This document shows, one piece after another, positions 36,134-46,848 of a stretch of 64,000 nucleotides of DNA (within the stretch, counting starts at the first letter, position 1; the number at the start of each line of letters is the position of its first letter). The notes under the pieces were generated by a model. That model made no database searches, was not told where the DNA came from, and was given only the letters and a program-made list of their open reading frames with translations. Location: positions 94,934-158,933 of the forward strand of contig NZ_JACHHN010000011.1 of NCBI RefSeq assembly GCF_014202765.1, given 5' to 3'. Made by a program: the position numbers and the translations under genes. Source of the DNA: Silvimonas terrae (GTDB lineage: Bacteria; Pseudomonadota; Gammaproteobacteria; Burkholderiales; Chitinibacteraceae).

Positions 36134-36724
36134 ATGAATTACCTCGCCCACGTCTTGCTGGCTGGCCCCGCACCGGCTTATCGGCTGGGCGCCATGCTGG
36201 GTGATTTTGTCAAAGGTCCGCTACCAGGGGCGTTGCCACTGCCGGTGGCCGACGGCGTTGCCTTGCATCGCAGTATCGACGTCTTTACCGACGCTCACCC
36301 GGCTTTTCTGATCAGTCGGGCCCGGGTCAGTCATGCGCGGCGACGTTATTCCGGGATCATGATCGATATGTTTTACGATCATTTTCTGGCGACACACTGG
36401 GCCGAGCTGGGCCGGGATACGCTACCCGATTTTGCCCGCGACACCTATGCCTTGTTTGCGCAAAACAGCGCGCTGCTGCCACCACGGCTGGCGCAGATTC
36501 TGCCCAATATGACGCGCAATGACTGGCTGACCTCTTATCGCCGGCCAGAGGCCATTGCCGGTGCCATCAACGGCATGGCGACCCACCGGCTCAGCCAGCC
36601 TAACGCACTGGGTGGGGGCGGGGAGGAGTTACTGGAGAAATACGCGGAGTTTGAGGCGGATTTTCTGGCTTTCTGGCCAGAGGTGCTGGCCCATGCCCAG
36701 GGGTTTTTGCTGGCGCGCGGGTGA
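36134..36724 (+). CDS. acpH: Acyl carrier protein phosphodiesterase
   Basis: A 196-residue HD-like enzyme that removes the phosphopantetheine arm from holo-ACP. MNYLAHVLLAGPAPAYRLGA, MLGDFVKG, VALHRSIDVFTDAHP and MIDMFYDHFLATHW carry the His and Asp residues of the AcpH (DUF479) family. The start at 36134 gives the family's usual MNYLAH opening; the frame reads on upstream without a better start. Divergent from the DUF2459 gene; a repeat cluster follows it. Confidence 0.9.
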   Translation: MNYLAHVLLAGPAPAYRLGAMLGDFVKGPLPGALPLPVADGVALHRSIDVFTDAHPAFLISRARVSHARRRYSGIMIDMFYDHFLATHWAELGRDTLPDFARDTYALFAQNSALLPPRLAQILPNMTRNDWLTSYRRPEAIAGAINGMATHRLSQPNALGGGGEELLEKYAEFEADFLAFWPEVLAHAQGFLLARG

Positions 36725-36753
36725 GGGGGCTGTTTCTGCGGGGAGAACCACTG

Positions 36754-36855
36754 CGTAGCCCGGATGGAGGCCGCGAGGCCGGGAATCCGGGGTGACTGGC
36801 CTGGTTCATATTGCTGAGGGCGTAGGGTGGATTCGGAGCGAAGCGACAATCCACC
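36754..36855. repeat. Two kinds of palindromic repeat side by side
   Basis: 36754-36792 is a GTAGCCCGGATG...ATCCGGGG palindrome, followed by CTGGCCTGGTTCATATTGCTG as at 1603. 36822-36855 is a different one, GTAGGGTGGATT...AATCCACC, a type also widespread between genes of proteobacteria. No gene lies in the 36725-37104 gap. Confidence 0.65.
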
Positions 36856-36920
36856 GTGGCTGCCACAAAGCTTTAAACCTTTGTTAGCGCCTTTGGCGCG
36901 TTGTTTGCAACCCGGCGGTG

Positions 36921-37076
36921 GCCGGAGCACGTTACTTTCTTTGGGGCCGCCGAGGTGTGTCGCCACCTCGGCGGCCCCCTCAGTCGGTCGGGAGCCTAAG
37001 GTCTCCCTCCACTCCATCGGCGCTGGGCTTTAATGGGGAAGGACAATCAAAAGCAACGGCAACGGCAACGGCAACC
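36921..37076 (+). repeat. Dispersed repeat, copy B, with four GCAACS units
   Basis: The same element as at 4765-5068: matching words include CCCTCAGTCGGTCGGGAGCC and AAGGTCTCCCTCCACT. The middle is a perfect hairpin (GGGGCCGCCGAGGTG and CACCTCGGCGGCCCC around TGTCG), unlike copy A. It ends in only four hexamers (37053-37076), against 24 in copy A. It abuts the end of the uracil-DNA glycosylase gene. Confidence 0.7.
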
Positions 37077-37104
37077 CGTTTGTTTGCAGGCCGCGCCATC
37101 AAAC

Positions 37105-38019
37105 TCAACCCTTGGGCGGTATTCCGTTTTCCACTGATTTGAGCAACAGCAAATCACGCCAGGCCTTGGCTTTGTCCGGCAGGTTGCGCAAGAGGTAGGC
37201 CGGGTGATAGCTGACCACCACCGGTACGCCCTGGTAGTGATGTAACTTGCCACGCAGTGCGCTGACCGGCGCATCGGTCTGCAACAAGGTCTGGATGGCA
37301 AAGCGGCCGACCGCAAAAATCACGCGCGGTTGCACCAGCGCCACCTGACGGCGCAGATAGGGCGAGCATTGCGCCACCTCATCCGGCTGCGGGTTGCGGT
37401 TACCCGGCGGGCGACATTTGAGTACGTTGGCAATGTAAACGCGCTCGCCGCGCTTCTCACCAATGGCGTTCAGCATGTTGTCCAGCAACTGCCCGGCCGC
37501 GCCAACAAAGGGTTCGCCTTGCAGGTCTTCCTGCTGACCGGGGGCTTCCCCAATCACCATGATGTCTGCGTTGGGGTTGCCGACGCCGTAAACGGTGTTG
37601 GTGCGGCCCTGACACAGACCGCATGCGGTACAAGCGGCGACGGATTGCTGTAACGCTGCCCAGTCCATCTGCCCGATTTCCAGGCTGCGCGCGTCTTCTG
37701 CGGGGGCTTCGACCGGCGCTGGCGTGCGTTCGCGACCGGTGGGGGCTGCACCCGGGATGGCAATCGGGATCGACGGCGCCGGCCGGGCTGCGGGGGTTTG
37801 CGCAACTGCGGGTGCGTGCTCTGCCACCGCTGCGACCAGCGGTGCAATGTGCTCGCGGATTGGGGTAACGGTCGGCGCTGGCGCGACCGGCGCAGTGGGT
37901 GCCGCGTTGTCTGCCGGGGTCTCTAATGCGGCTTGTTCCTGCAAAGCCGCCAGCCGCGTGCGCTCCACCCACAGCGGGGTAAAGCCCATTTCATGCAGCA
38001 GGTTCTCGCGACGACCCAT
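37105..38019 (-). CDS. Uracil-DNA glycosylase, family 4 (iron-sulfur type)
   Basis: A 304-residue protein. The C-terminal ~190 residues are a family 4 uracil-DNA glycosylase: CTACGLCQGR with Fe-S Cys, VIGEAPGQQEDLQGEPFVG (active-site motif 1), NVLKCRPPGNRNP, and VSYHPAYLL with the catalytic-type His. The first ~115 residues are a low-complexity Ala/Pro-rich linker after MGRRENLLHEMGFTPLW, a start also seen in beta- and gammaproteobacterial members. Its ATG overlaps the rimI stop, so tsaB-rimI-udg are translated as one unit. Confidence 0.92.
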   Translation of the reverse strand: MGRRENLLHEMGFTPLWVERTRLAALQEQAALETPADNAAPTAPVAPAPTVTPIREHIAPLVAAVAEHAPAVAQTPAARPAPSIPIAIPGAAPTGRERTPAPVEAPAEDARSLEIGQMDWAALQQSVAACTACGLCQGRTNTVYGVGNPNADIMVIGEAPGQQEDLQGEPFVGAAGQLLDNMLNAIGEKRGERVYIANVLKCRPPGNRNPQPDEVAQCSPYLRRQVALVQPRVIFAVGRFAIQTLLQTDAPVSALRGKLHHYQGVPVVVSYHPAYLLRNLPDKAKAWRDLLLLKSVENGIPPKG

Positions 38020-38468
38020 CAGGCGGCCCCAGTGAAGGCAAAGGCGTAGAGTACCGCATCCTCGCGCGCGCCGCCTGGCAGCGGGTAGTAACCTTTGCGC
38101 CGGCCCGATACGCTGCCGCCCAGTTTTTCATACAGGGCGCGGGCAGCGGTGTTGCCTTCGCGCACTTCCAGGAACATCTGTGCGGCGCCGCGCTGGCGCA
38201 GTTGGTCGATCAAGGCTTGCAGTATCTTGCGGCCCAGACCTTGCCCTTGCAGCCAGGGTGCCACGGCAATCAGCAGGAGTTCCGCTTCATCCAGCACCAG
38301 GCTGGCGATGGCAAAGGCAATGATTTCACCGTCGTCTTCCAGCACCAGACAGGTGTGGTTTTCCAGCGAGTCATGCCAGTGCCCCAGCGCCCAGGGGTGC
38401 GGATTGGTCTGGCTATCCAGCGCCAGAATGGCATCCAGATCGCGATGATGCAGCGCGCGGATTTTCAA
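38019..38468 (-). CDS. rimI: Ribosomal protein S18 N-acetyltransferase
   Basis: A 149-residue GNAT enzyme. The acetyl-CoA loop is seen in LLIAVAPWLQGQGLGRKILQ, and EVREGNTAARALYEKLG plus GRRKGYYP are typical of RimI, which acetylates the Ala N-terminus of S18. Translation starts at TTG overlapping the tsaB stop (TTGA). Position directly after tsaB is the common proteobacterial arrangement and supports the name. Confidence 0.92.
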   Translation of the reverse strand: MKIRALHHRDLDAILALDSQTNPHPWALGHWHDSLENHTCLVLEDDGEIIAFAIASLVLDEAELLLIAVAPWLQGQGLGRKILQALIDQLRQRGAAQMFLEVREGNTAARALYEKLGGSVSGRRKGYYPLPGGAREDAVLYAFAFTGAA

Positions 38469-39157
38469 GGCTTGGCGACCCGTTCGTGCGTTTTGAGGGC
38501 AACTTTATCGCGCAGATACAAGAGTTCTGCCTGATCCGCCGGCAGACCTTTGCCCGCATCAAACTGCGGCGCAGCCAGCTTGAGGATTTCCCGCGCGTGC
38601 GGAAAACGTTCAGCAATGTGCTGGCTGATCTTGCCGGCCAGACGGGTATTGAGTGCATCGGCATACGCGGCAAAACCGCTGCCCAGCACAGTCCAGCCAG
38701 CGTCGTCCGGCACGGGAACGGCGTCGGGGTCACAGACGGTGGCGGCGATAGCTTCTTGCCACTGGCCGTTGGCGTCGCGCTGCCAGGCCGCGCTGTAGAC
38801 CTGGTTCATGCGGGCATCCAGGCAGGCATAGGCGCGCTCGGCCGGACATTGTTCAGCCAGGGCCAACAGGGTAGAGACGCCCAGAATCGGCACGCTTAAG
38901 CCAAACGCCAGACCTTGCGCAATGCCGCAGCCAATGCGCAGCCCGGTAAACGAACCGGGCCCCATACCAAACGCAATACCGGCGATGTCCTTGCGGGATA
39001 CGCCGGTATCGGCCAGCAGTTGTTCAATCGACGGCAGGGTCAGTTCGGCGTGGCGCTGGCCGACGTGCCAGTCGCGCACGGTCACGCCCTCTGCGGTGCC
39101 AGAGAGTGCCAGCGAGAGGTATTCGGTAGAGGTATCAAGCGCAAGGTAATGAGGCAT
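38465..39157 (-). CDS. tsaB: tRNA threonylcarbamoyladenosine synthesis protein TsaB
   Basis: A 230-residue ASKHA-fold protein. YLALDTSTEYLSLALSG begins the ATPase-like domain; HAELTLPSIEQLLADTG and IAFGMGPGSFTGLRIGCGIA are TsaB hallmarks. With TsaD, TsaE and TsaC it makes t6A37 on ANN-reading tRNAs. The ATG at 39157 is preferred to a GTG two codons upstream. It overlaps rimI by 4 bases and heads the tsaB-rimI-udg operon. Confidence 0.93.
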   Translation of the reverse strand: MPHYLALDTSTEYLSLALSGTAEGVTVRDWHVGQRHAELTLPSIEQLLADTGVSRKDIAGIAFGMGPGSFTGLRIGCGIAQGLAFGLSVPILGVSTLLALAEQCPAERAYACLDARMNQVYSAAWQRDANGQWQEAIAATVCDPDAVPVPDDAGWTVLGSGFAAYADALNTRLAGKISQHIAERFPHAREILKLAAPQFDAGKGLPADQAELLYLRDKVALKTHERVAKP

Positions 39158-39231
39158 GGCCACGGGCCGACAGGCAAAGGCGCGATTTTACCACGCGTGT
39201 CGCCACCCTCGCAGGCCGTTTCAGATGGCGT

Positions 39232-39636
39232 TCAATCATGCGGTGGCAGTTCGGCAAACTGCGGCAACTGGTCGGTGATTTGATACCACGGCGCTTTGAA
39301 TGCCACGTAGATGTGGTGATCGGGCTGACGCGTGGGCGTATCGGTCAAGGAGCCAATCCGCACATGAATGTATTCGCGGTCACGTACGGCAGAGAACAGC
39401 GGCGACATGCACTCGGCGCAGTAGGCGTCATAACCCTGGTCACTTTCATCCAGGTATTTGACGTGTCTGGTGCCTTGCGTGATGTGTACTTTGGCGGCCT
39501 TGATGCCGGCATAGGTATTGAAAGCCGAGCCGGTACGGCGGCGGCAGCGCTGACAATGGCAGTAGCCAGCGTATTCAAACGCGTCCTCTACTTCGTAATG
39601 CACCGCGCTGCACAGGCATTGTCCGCGCAATTGCAT
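39232..39636 (-). CDS. GFA family (glutathione-dependent formaldehyde-activating-like) protein
   Basis: A 134-residue zinc protein. GQCLCSAVHYEV, GYCHCQRCRRRTGSAF and YCAECMSPLF supply the Cys ligands of two zinc sites in the Mss4-like GFA fold. The family includes formaldehyde:glutathione adduct enzymes, but most members have unproven substrates. GGAGAG precedes the ATG. It sits 15 bases downstream of the GNAT gene and is probably cotranscribed. Confidence 0.88.
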   Translation of the reverse strand: MQLRGQCLCSAVHYEVEDAFEYAGYCHCQRCRRRTGSAFNTYAGIKAAKVHITQGTRHVKYLDESDQGYDAYCAECMSPLFSAVRDREYIHVRIGSLTDTPTRQPDHHIYVAFKAPWYQITDQLPQFAELPPHD

Positions 39637-39651
39637 GATGCTCTCCGTGGT

Positions 39652-40095
39652 TCAGGCCAGCGCAATCTCATAGCGCACGTGATCCGAACGCGTGGCCAGT
39701 TTGTCGTACACCGCACGGGCGGCGGCGTTGTTGGTGTTGGTGATCCAGTATATGCGGTACCAGTTGTCCCGCTGGCCTTGCTCACGCAGTGCGGCAATCA
39801 GTTGCGAGGCAACCCCCATACGGCGTGCCGTCGGGCTGACAAACAGATCTTCCAGGTAGCACACATTGCGCGCGCTCCAGGTGTGCGGGTGGCATACGGT
39901 ATGGCAAAAACCCAGCGGCTGGCCGTCGTCGGCCAGTGCAATCAGCCCATTGATGGGGGATGCTTCGTCCAGCAGACGTTGCCACAAGGTGGCGTTGACC
40001 TCGCCTGAGAGCGCCGAGTGATAAAACTGGCAGTAGTCCTGCCAGAGGGTGAGCCAGGCGGTATGGTCGGTGGCAATGAGCGGGCGGATTTGCAT
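39652..40095 (-). CDS. GNAT family acetyltransferase
   Basis: A 147-residue N-acetyltransferase. The acetyl-CoA site appears in YLEDLFVSPTARRMGVASQL, and the ending ITNTNNAAARAVYDKLATRSD is usual for small-molecule GNATs. The N-terminus (WQDYCQFYHSALSGEV) is that of a group related to amino-acid or aminoglycoside acetyltransferases. Substrate unknown. Likely operon with the GFA gene. Confidence 0.87.
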   Translation of the reverse strand: MQIRPLIATDHTAWLTLWQDYCQFYHSALSGEVNATLWQRLLDEASPINGLIALADDGQPLGFCHTVCHPHTWSARNVCYLEDLFVSPTARRMGVASQLIAALREQGQRDNWYRIYWITNTNNAAARAVYDKLATRSDHVRYEIALA

Positions 40096-40154
40096 GGCAG
40101 GGCAGGCTGATTGATGAGGATCAAACCCTAACCGGGTGGCAGAAGGCAGTCAAT

Positions 40155-40504
40155 GTAGCCCGGATGAAGGCCAAAGGCCGGGAATCCGGGGCGGGGACGC
40201 CTGAACAGAACCCCGCCCTGGTACACATTGCCACCCCGGATGCTCGCCTGCGGCTTCGTCCGGGCTACGATGCTGCGGTGCCGGCACACCACCTCGTCAT
40301 TCCTGCGAAAGCAGGAATCCAGCCCGCAGCCCAAGGGGCTGCTTGCGGTGGATGACCGCTCTACTCCGGATTCACCCTGACAACCATGCAGGTATTGCAG
40401 CTGGATTCCGGCTCAGGGCCGGAATGACGAATCCGTGGGATGTGTGTTGAATGGGCCGGGGCCAATGCACCCCGGACTCCCGCCTGTGGCTCCATCCGGG
40501 CTAC
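40155..40504. repeat. Cluster of five palindromic repeats
   Basis: Three GTAGCCCGGATG...ATCCGGGG copies (40155-40191 forward; 40233-40268 and 40470-40504 reversed) and two CGTCATTCC...GGAATCCAG copies (40295-40322 forward; 40401-40430 reversed) fill the gap between the GNAT gene and clpB. Forward and reversed pairs could fold into larger structures. No gene is seen in 40096-40570. Confidence 0.7.
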
Positions 40505-40522
40505 GCGTTCGCAGATACCCAT

Positions 40523-40552
40523 AAAAAAAAGCCCGCACAAGGCGGGCTTTTC
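40523..40552 (-). terminator. Rho-independent terminator of clpB
   Basis: On the minus strand, AAAAGCCCGCC TTGT GCGGGCTTTTTTTT: stem plus eight T, 18 bases after the clpB stop. Confidence 0.9.
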
Positions 40553-40570
40553 TCCAAAGGGCAACGGTGC

Positions 40571-43150
<2,580 letters not shown>

Positions 43151-43184
43151 AGTGGCCCTCTATCAATGTGCGTTATTGCACAAA

Positions 43185-43212
43185 AGATGGGCACCATTAA
43201 GACCATTTCAAG
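43185..43212 (-). promoter_or_regulatory. Sigma-32 heat-shock promoter of clpB
   Basis: On the minus strand CTTGAAA (-35, 43212-43206) and CCCATCT (-10, 43191-43185) are 14 bases apart, matching the sigma-32 consensus CTTGAAA and CCCCATNT. Confidence 0.85.
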
Positions 43213-43330
43213 CGTGGGGAGATGTGGAAAATTTTTGCTGTGGAAAATGGAGGAAGGCTTGAAAAGCGGCTGGGGGGAAAGGGGGACTGACGTGAGGAGT
43301 GAGGAGTGAGAAGGATGCATACCCCAGACT

Positions 43331-43494
43331 CGTCATTCCGGCCTTGAGCCGGAATCCAGGTGTAAACAGGTGTGCCGCAGGCACTGACAATGGTTTATCA
43401 AATGGTTTGCCAGTGTCTGCCCACCTTTGGTGGGCGTCCCTCGGCGGTACCCTGGATTCCGGCGCAAGGGGGCCGCCGAGGACCGGAATGACGA
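43331..43494. repeat. Two CGTCATTCC palindromic repeats in opposite orientation
   Basis: 43331-43359 (forward) and 43451-43494 (reversed) belong to the CGTCATTCC...GGAATCCAG family. They fill the gap between cysG and the clpB promoter; no gene is seen there. Confidence 0.65.
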
Positions 43495-43555
43495 AGTGGT
43501 GGTGCACGAAAAAAGAGGTTGCAACCGGCAGACCGGCACTCACACACCTCAAACC

Positions 43556-44944
43556 TCAATTCTTGCGCCAGGAGAGCTTGTCCGCCAGCGTCACCACGCC
43601 CCCCACAATAATCAGTGCCGGCGGCTTCACCCCTTCTTGCTCAATCAAGCCAGGCAGTGTGGCCAGCGTGCCAATCAAGGTCTTCTGATGCGGCGTTGTC
43701 GCTTGCTGCACGATGGCTGCCGGGGTGTCTGCCGTGCGGCCGTGTGCAATCAGTTGCTCGCAAATACGCCGCGCCTGCTTCACACCCATATAAATCACGA
43801 CGGTTTCTGTCGGATTGGTCAGTCTTGGCCAGTCCAGTTCAATCTCACCCGCGCGCCGGTGCCCGGTGACAAAGGTGACCGATTGCGCGTAGTCCCGGTG
43901 GGTTAACGGAATACCGGCGTAACTGGATGCGCCAGACGCCGAGGTAATGCCCGGCACCACTTCAAACGGAATTTGCGCGGCGGCCAGTTCTTCGATCTCT
44001 TCACCGCCCCGGCCAAAGATAAACGGGTCACCCCCTTTAAGGCGCACGACGGTTTTGCCTTGCTGCGCCAGACGCACCAGCAGCCGATTGATTTCTTCTT
44101 GCGGCAGCGCGTGGTTGTCGGCTTTCTTGCCCACGTAAATGCGCTCTGCATCGCGCCGTACCAGTTCCACAATGGCCGGTGAGACAAGGTTGTCGTACAG
44201 CACCACATCGGCCTTCTGCATCAACCGCAGGGCGCGGAAAGTCAGTAAATCCGGATTGCCAGGACCAGCACCGACCAGATAGACCGCACCCTGGGTCAGT
44301 TCGGCATCGCTAGCCTTGTCCAGCGAGTCATGCAGGCTGGCCAGTGCACCGGCTTCGTCGCCGGCCAGCGCTTGTTCTGCCGCCACCCCATCCAGTGCTT
44401 GCTCCCAGAAGCGGCGGCGCGCGCGTTCATCGTCGCCAAACCGCTGTTTGACGGCATCGCGCAACTGACCGGCCAGTTTGGCCAGTACGCCGTAACCATG
44501 CGGGAGGATGGCTTCCAGGCGGGCACGCAGCAGGCGGGCCAGCACCGGGGCCTGGCCACCTGTCGACAAGGCAATTTGCAGCGGAGAACGGTCAATGATG
44601 GCTGGCACAATAAAGCGGCAACGCGCCGGGTCATCCACGACATTCACCAGGATGCCGCGCGCTTCACAGGCCTCAAAAACCCGCCGGTTGACCACTTCAT
44701 CATCTGTGGCGGCAATGACTACGCGTTGCCGCTGGATATCTTCTTCGGCAAAGGCGCGGGCCACATGGTTAATCTTGCCCTCACTGGCGTATTGCGCCAG
44801 TTCCGTGACCAGTTCTGGCGCAATCAGCGTCACGCTGGCGCCGGCACCCAGCAACAGACGCGCTTTGCGCAGGGCGACTTCGCCACCACCGACAATCAGG
44901 CACTCTTGCTGGTTGAGGTCAAGAAACAGCGGGAAATAATCCAT
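43556..44944 (-). CDS. cysG: Sirohaem synthase, fused
   Basis: A 462-residue trifunctional enzyme. Residues 1-210 are the precorrin-2 dehydrogenase/ferrochelatase part (CLIVGGGEVALRKARLLL, NVVDDPARCRFIVPAIID). Residues 218-460 are uroporphyrinogen III methyltransferase (VYLVGAGPGNPDLLTFRALR, LKGGDPFIFGRGGEE, VPGITSASGASSYAGIPLTH). It makes sirohaem for sulfite and nitrite reductases, so it also serves the sulfite released by TauD. No cys genes adjoin it. Divergent from a small cytochrome c gene. Confidence 0.96.
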   Translation of the reverse strand: MDYFPLFLDLNQQECLIVGGGEVALRKARLLLGAGASVTLIAPELVTELAQYASEGKINHVARAFAEEDIQRQRVVIAATDDEVVNRRVFEACEARGILVNVVDDPARCRFIVPAIIDRSPLQIALSTGGQAPVLARLLRARLEAILPHGYGVLAKLAGQLRDAVKQRFGDDERARRRFWEQALDGVAAEQALAGDEAGALASLHDSLDKASDAELTQGAVYLVGAGPGNPDLLTFRALRLMQKADVVLYDNLVSPAIVELVRRDAERIYVGKKADNHALPQEEINRLLVRLAQQGKTVVRLKGGDPFIFGRGGEEIEELAAAQIPFEVVPGITSASGASSYAGIPLTHRDYAQSVTFVTGHRRAGEIELDWPRLTNPTETVVIYMGVKQARRICEQLIAHGRTADTPAAIVQQATTPHQKTLIGTLATLPGLIEQEGVKPPALIIVGGVVTLADKLSWRKN

Positions 44945-45102
44945 GGTCTATCCGGAAAGAGGGAGCAAAGCGGCTCAGTGGCCTGACGCTGGTCAAGACA
45001 TACACCATGCCATTGTTCTAGTCTGAACCATTTGGCGCGCGCCAGTACAGCCGCGCATTTTACCGCGAACCGCCCATACCATGCCGGGCAAAAGGAATCC
45101 TT

Positions 45103-45408
45103 ATGTTGCTGCGCAGTGCATTGTTGTTGCTGGTGTTGTCCACGCCCGCTCTGGCGGCAGACCCGCAGGATCTGGCCAAGAGCAAAAACTGTTTTGCCTG
45201 TCATGGGCTGGATAACAAAATCGTGGGCCCGGCCTGGAAAGATGTGGCGGCCAGGTTCAATGGGCAAAAGGGCGCAGAGCAGTTGCTGGCAGACAAGATC
45301 AAAAATGGCAGTAGCGGCACCTGGGGCGCGGTGCCCATGCCGCCCAACCCGGTCAGCGATGCGGAGGCGGCACAGTTGGCCAAATGGATTCTGACCCGCA
45401 AATATTGA
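45103..45408 (+). CDS. Class I cytochrome c, c551/c552-like
   Basis: A 101-residue periplasmic monohaem cytochrome. The signal peptide ends STPALA before ADPQDLAKSKN. The haem motif is CFACH at about 29-33; the distal Met ligand is in GAVPMPPNPVSD; the end AQLAKWILTRKY is the usual final helix. It shuttles electrons to oxidases or nitrite reductase in related bacteria; the partner is unknown. Followed by a terminator. Confidence 0.93.
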   Translation: MLLRSALLLLVLSTPALAADPQDLAKSKNCFACHGLDNKIVGPAWKDVAARFNGQKGAEQLLADKIKNGSSGTWGAVPMPPNPVSDAEAAQLAKWILTRKY

Positions 45409-45437
45409 ACGTGGGTCAGGGGCAGGGTAGCCCCATG

Positions 45438-45467
45438 AAAAAGCCGGAACGCAATCCGGCTTTTTTT
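45438..45467. terminator. Bidirectional rho-independent terminator
   Basis: AAAAAGCCGGA and TCCGGCTTTTTTT with a 6-base loop, between the convergent cytochrome and SDR genes, so it may serve both. Confidence 0.88.
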
Positions 45468-45483
45468 GTCTTTACGGGATGAC

Positions 45484-46164
45484 TTACCAGGGCAAAGGCG
45501 TGCCATCAAAGTTGTAAAAATGACCTGATTCATCCGGCCCGGCCTGATGAATGATGCGGCGCATACCGGCAACGGATTCTTCTGGCGTGACCAGCGCGCC
45601 CGGGCCGCCCATATCTGTTTGTACCCAGCCAGGATGAAACAGCAACACGGTGTGGCGGCGGCCCAGGTCTAGCGCCAGGCTCTTCACTGCGGCATTCAAG
45701 CCTGCCTTGGCGCTACGGTAGTGATAAGCCGCGCCGGAATGATTGTCGGCAATGCTGCCCATTTTGCTGGTCAGCGTGGCGATTTTTGCATGGCTTGCCA
45801 GGCGTGGCAGCACGGCTTCGACTACCTTGATGGGAGCGATTGTGTCGATGGCCAGCGTTTGTAACCAGGTCTCGACCTCGGTATGACCCAGGTCTTGCCG
45901 GTTGCCGCCGTAGAAGCCCGCATTGTTGATCAGCAGGTCGATCCGCTCATCGGCAAGGGTTTGCCCCAGCGCCGCGACACCCGGCCAATCGGTGATATCA
46001 AGCAGTATGACTTTCAACTGGTCAGGCCAGGCAATCTGCAGGCTGGAGAGCGCCGGGCTGACCTCACGCACAGTGACGATCACCCGCCAGTTGTCTTGCA
46101 GGTATTGGGTGGCAAATTCAAGGCCGATGCCTCGGCCTGCGCCAGTAATCAGAACGGTACTCAT
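45484..46164 (-). CDS. Short-chain dehydrogenase/reductase, C-factor-like
   Basis: A 226-residue NAD(P)-dependent oxidoreductase. MSTVLITGAGRGIGLEFATQ has the Gly-rich nucleotide site, LLINNAGFYG the NNAG motif, and TSKMGS plus YRSAK the catalytic Ser and YxxxK. FHPGWVQTDMGG is typical of the group containing the C-factor and sniffer-type carbonyl reductases. The start at 46164 has GGAG 5 bases upstream; a longer reading from 46227 lacks support. Substrate unknown. Confidence 0.9.
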   Translation of the reverse strand: MSTVLITGAGRGIGLEFATQYLQDNWRVIVTVREVSPALSSLQIAWPDQLKVILLDITDWPGVAALGQTLADERIDLLINNAGFYGGNRQDLGHTEVETWLQTLAIDTIAPIKVVEAVLPRLASHAKIATLTSKMGSIADNHSGAAYHYRSAKAGLNAAVKSLALDLGRRHTVLLFHPGWVQTDMGGPGALVTPEESVAGMRRIIHQAGPDESGHFYNFDGTPLPW

Positions 46165-46263
46165 GAAGGCTCCGGGTGCTTGCACAAGAAAGGAACTCGG
46201 TGGGTAGAACCTACAAGAACAAAGCATATCAAGCAGTGCAAGGCGCTGCCTCAGGAGGATGTT

Positions 46264-46731
46264 ATGCGCAAATCAACGGGTTGCGTACTGTTTGCCGCCC
46301 TGTTCGCCAGCCAGTTGGCCATCGGGGCGGATGTCTACAAATGTCAGGACGAACAAGGCAAGGTGACTTACGGGCAGACACCTTGTCATGCCCAGCAAAA
46401 GCGTTTGCCCTACGAGGCCGGCACGGTGACCACCATTGAAGTACCGCGCCGGGTGGTCACACCCACTCCTGCGCCGGTCGAAACTCCCGCACCTGCAACC
46501 AACCCCGCTGCGGTACAAGGGCAGCCGACACCCAATCCGCAGCTCCCTGCGGGCGACAACTGCAATATGGATAACCCGGCCTACGATCCGGTCTTCTGTC
46601 AGCCCAATAACCTGCGCTCTGTTTACGGTAATCCGGTGGATGACACGGGCCGGGGGTCTTCATCAGGCGACGCCAACCGGCAGCCGCTACGCAACTGGCC
46701 ACGGGTTCAGCCACTGCCGGGCGGGCGTTGA
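46264..46731 (+). CDS. DUF4124 domain protein, secreted
   Basis: A 155-residue exported protein. A signal peptide ends at IGA before DVYKCQDEQGKVTYGQTPC, the DUF4124 motif with its Cys pair, common in beta- and gammaproteobacteria and of unknown function. The C-terminal half is Pro-rich (TPTPAPVETPAPATNP) and disordered, with another Cys pair (DNCNMDNP and DPVFCQP). AGGAGG lies just before the ATG at 46264. It is divergent from the SDR gene. Confidence 0.85.
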   Translation: MRKSTGCVLFAALFASQLAIGADVYKCQDEQGKVTYGQTPCHAQQKRLPYEAGTVTTIEVPRRVVTPTPAPVETPAPATNPAAVQGQPTPNPQLPAGDNCNMDNPAYDPVFCQPNNLRSVYGNPVDDTGRGSSSGDANRQPLRNWPRVQPLPGGR

Positions 46732-46809
46732 GCAGGTGGGGTGTGTGCGGATATTTACTGCCAGCACCGTCGGCCACGGGTAACATCCCGGTTTTCTGTT
46801 TGTCCGCTT

Positions 46810-46836
46810 TTGATTGAGTTGATTGAGTTGATTTAG
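46810..46836 (+). repeat. Three tandem 9-base units
   Basis: TTGATTGAG twice, then TTGATTTAG, immediately upstream of the pepD ribosome site (GGGAATAG). It may arise by slippage and could alter the leader of pepD. Confidence 0.6.
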
Positions 46837-46848
46837 GGAATAGTAAAG

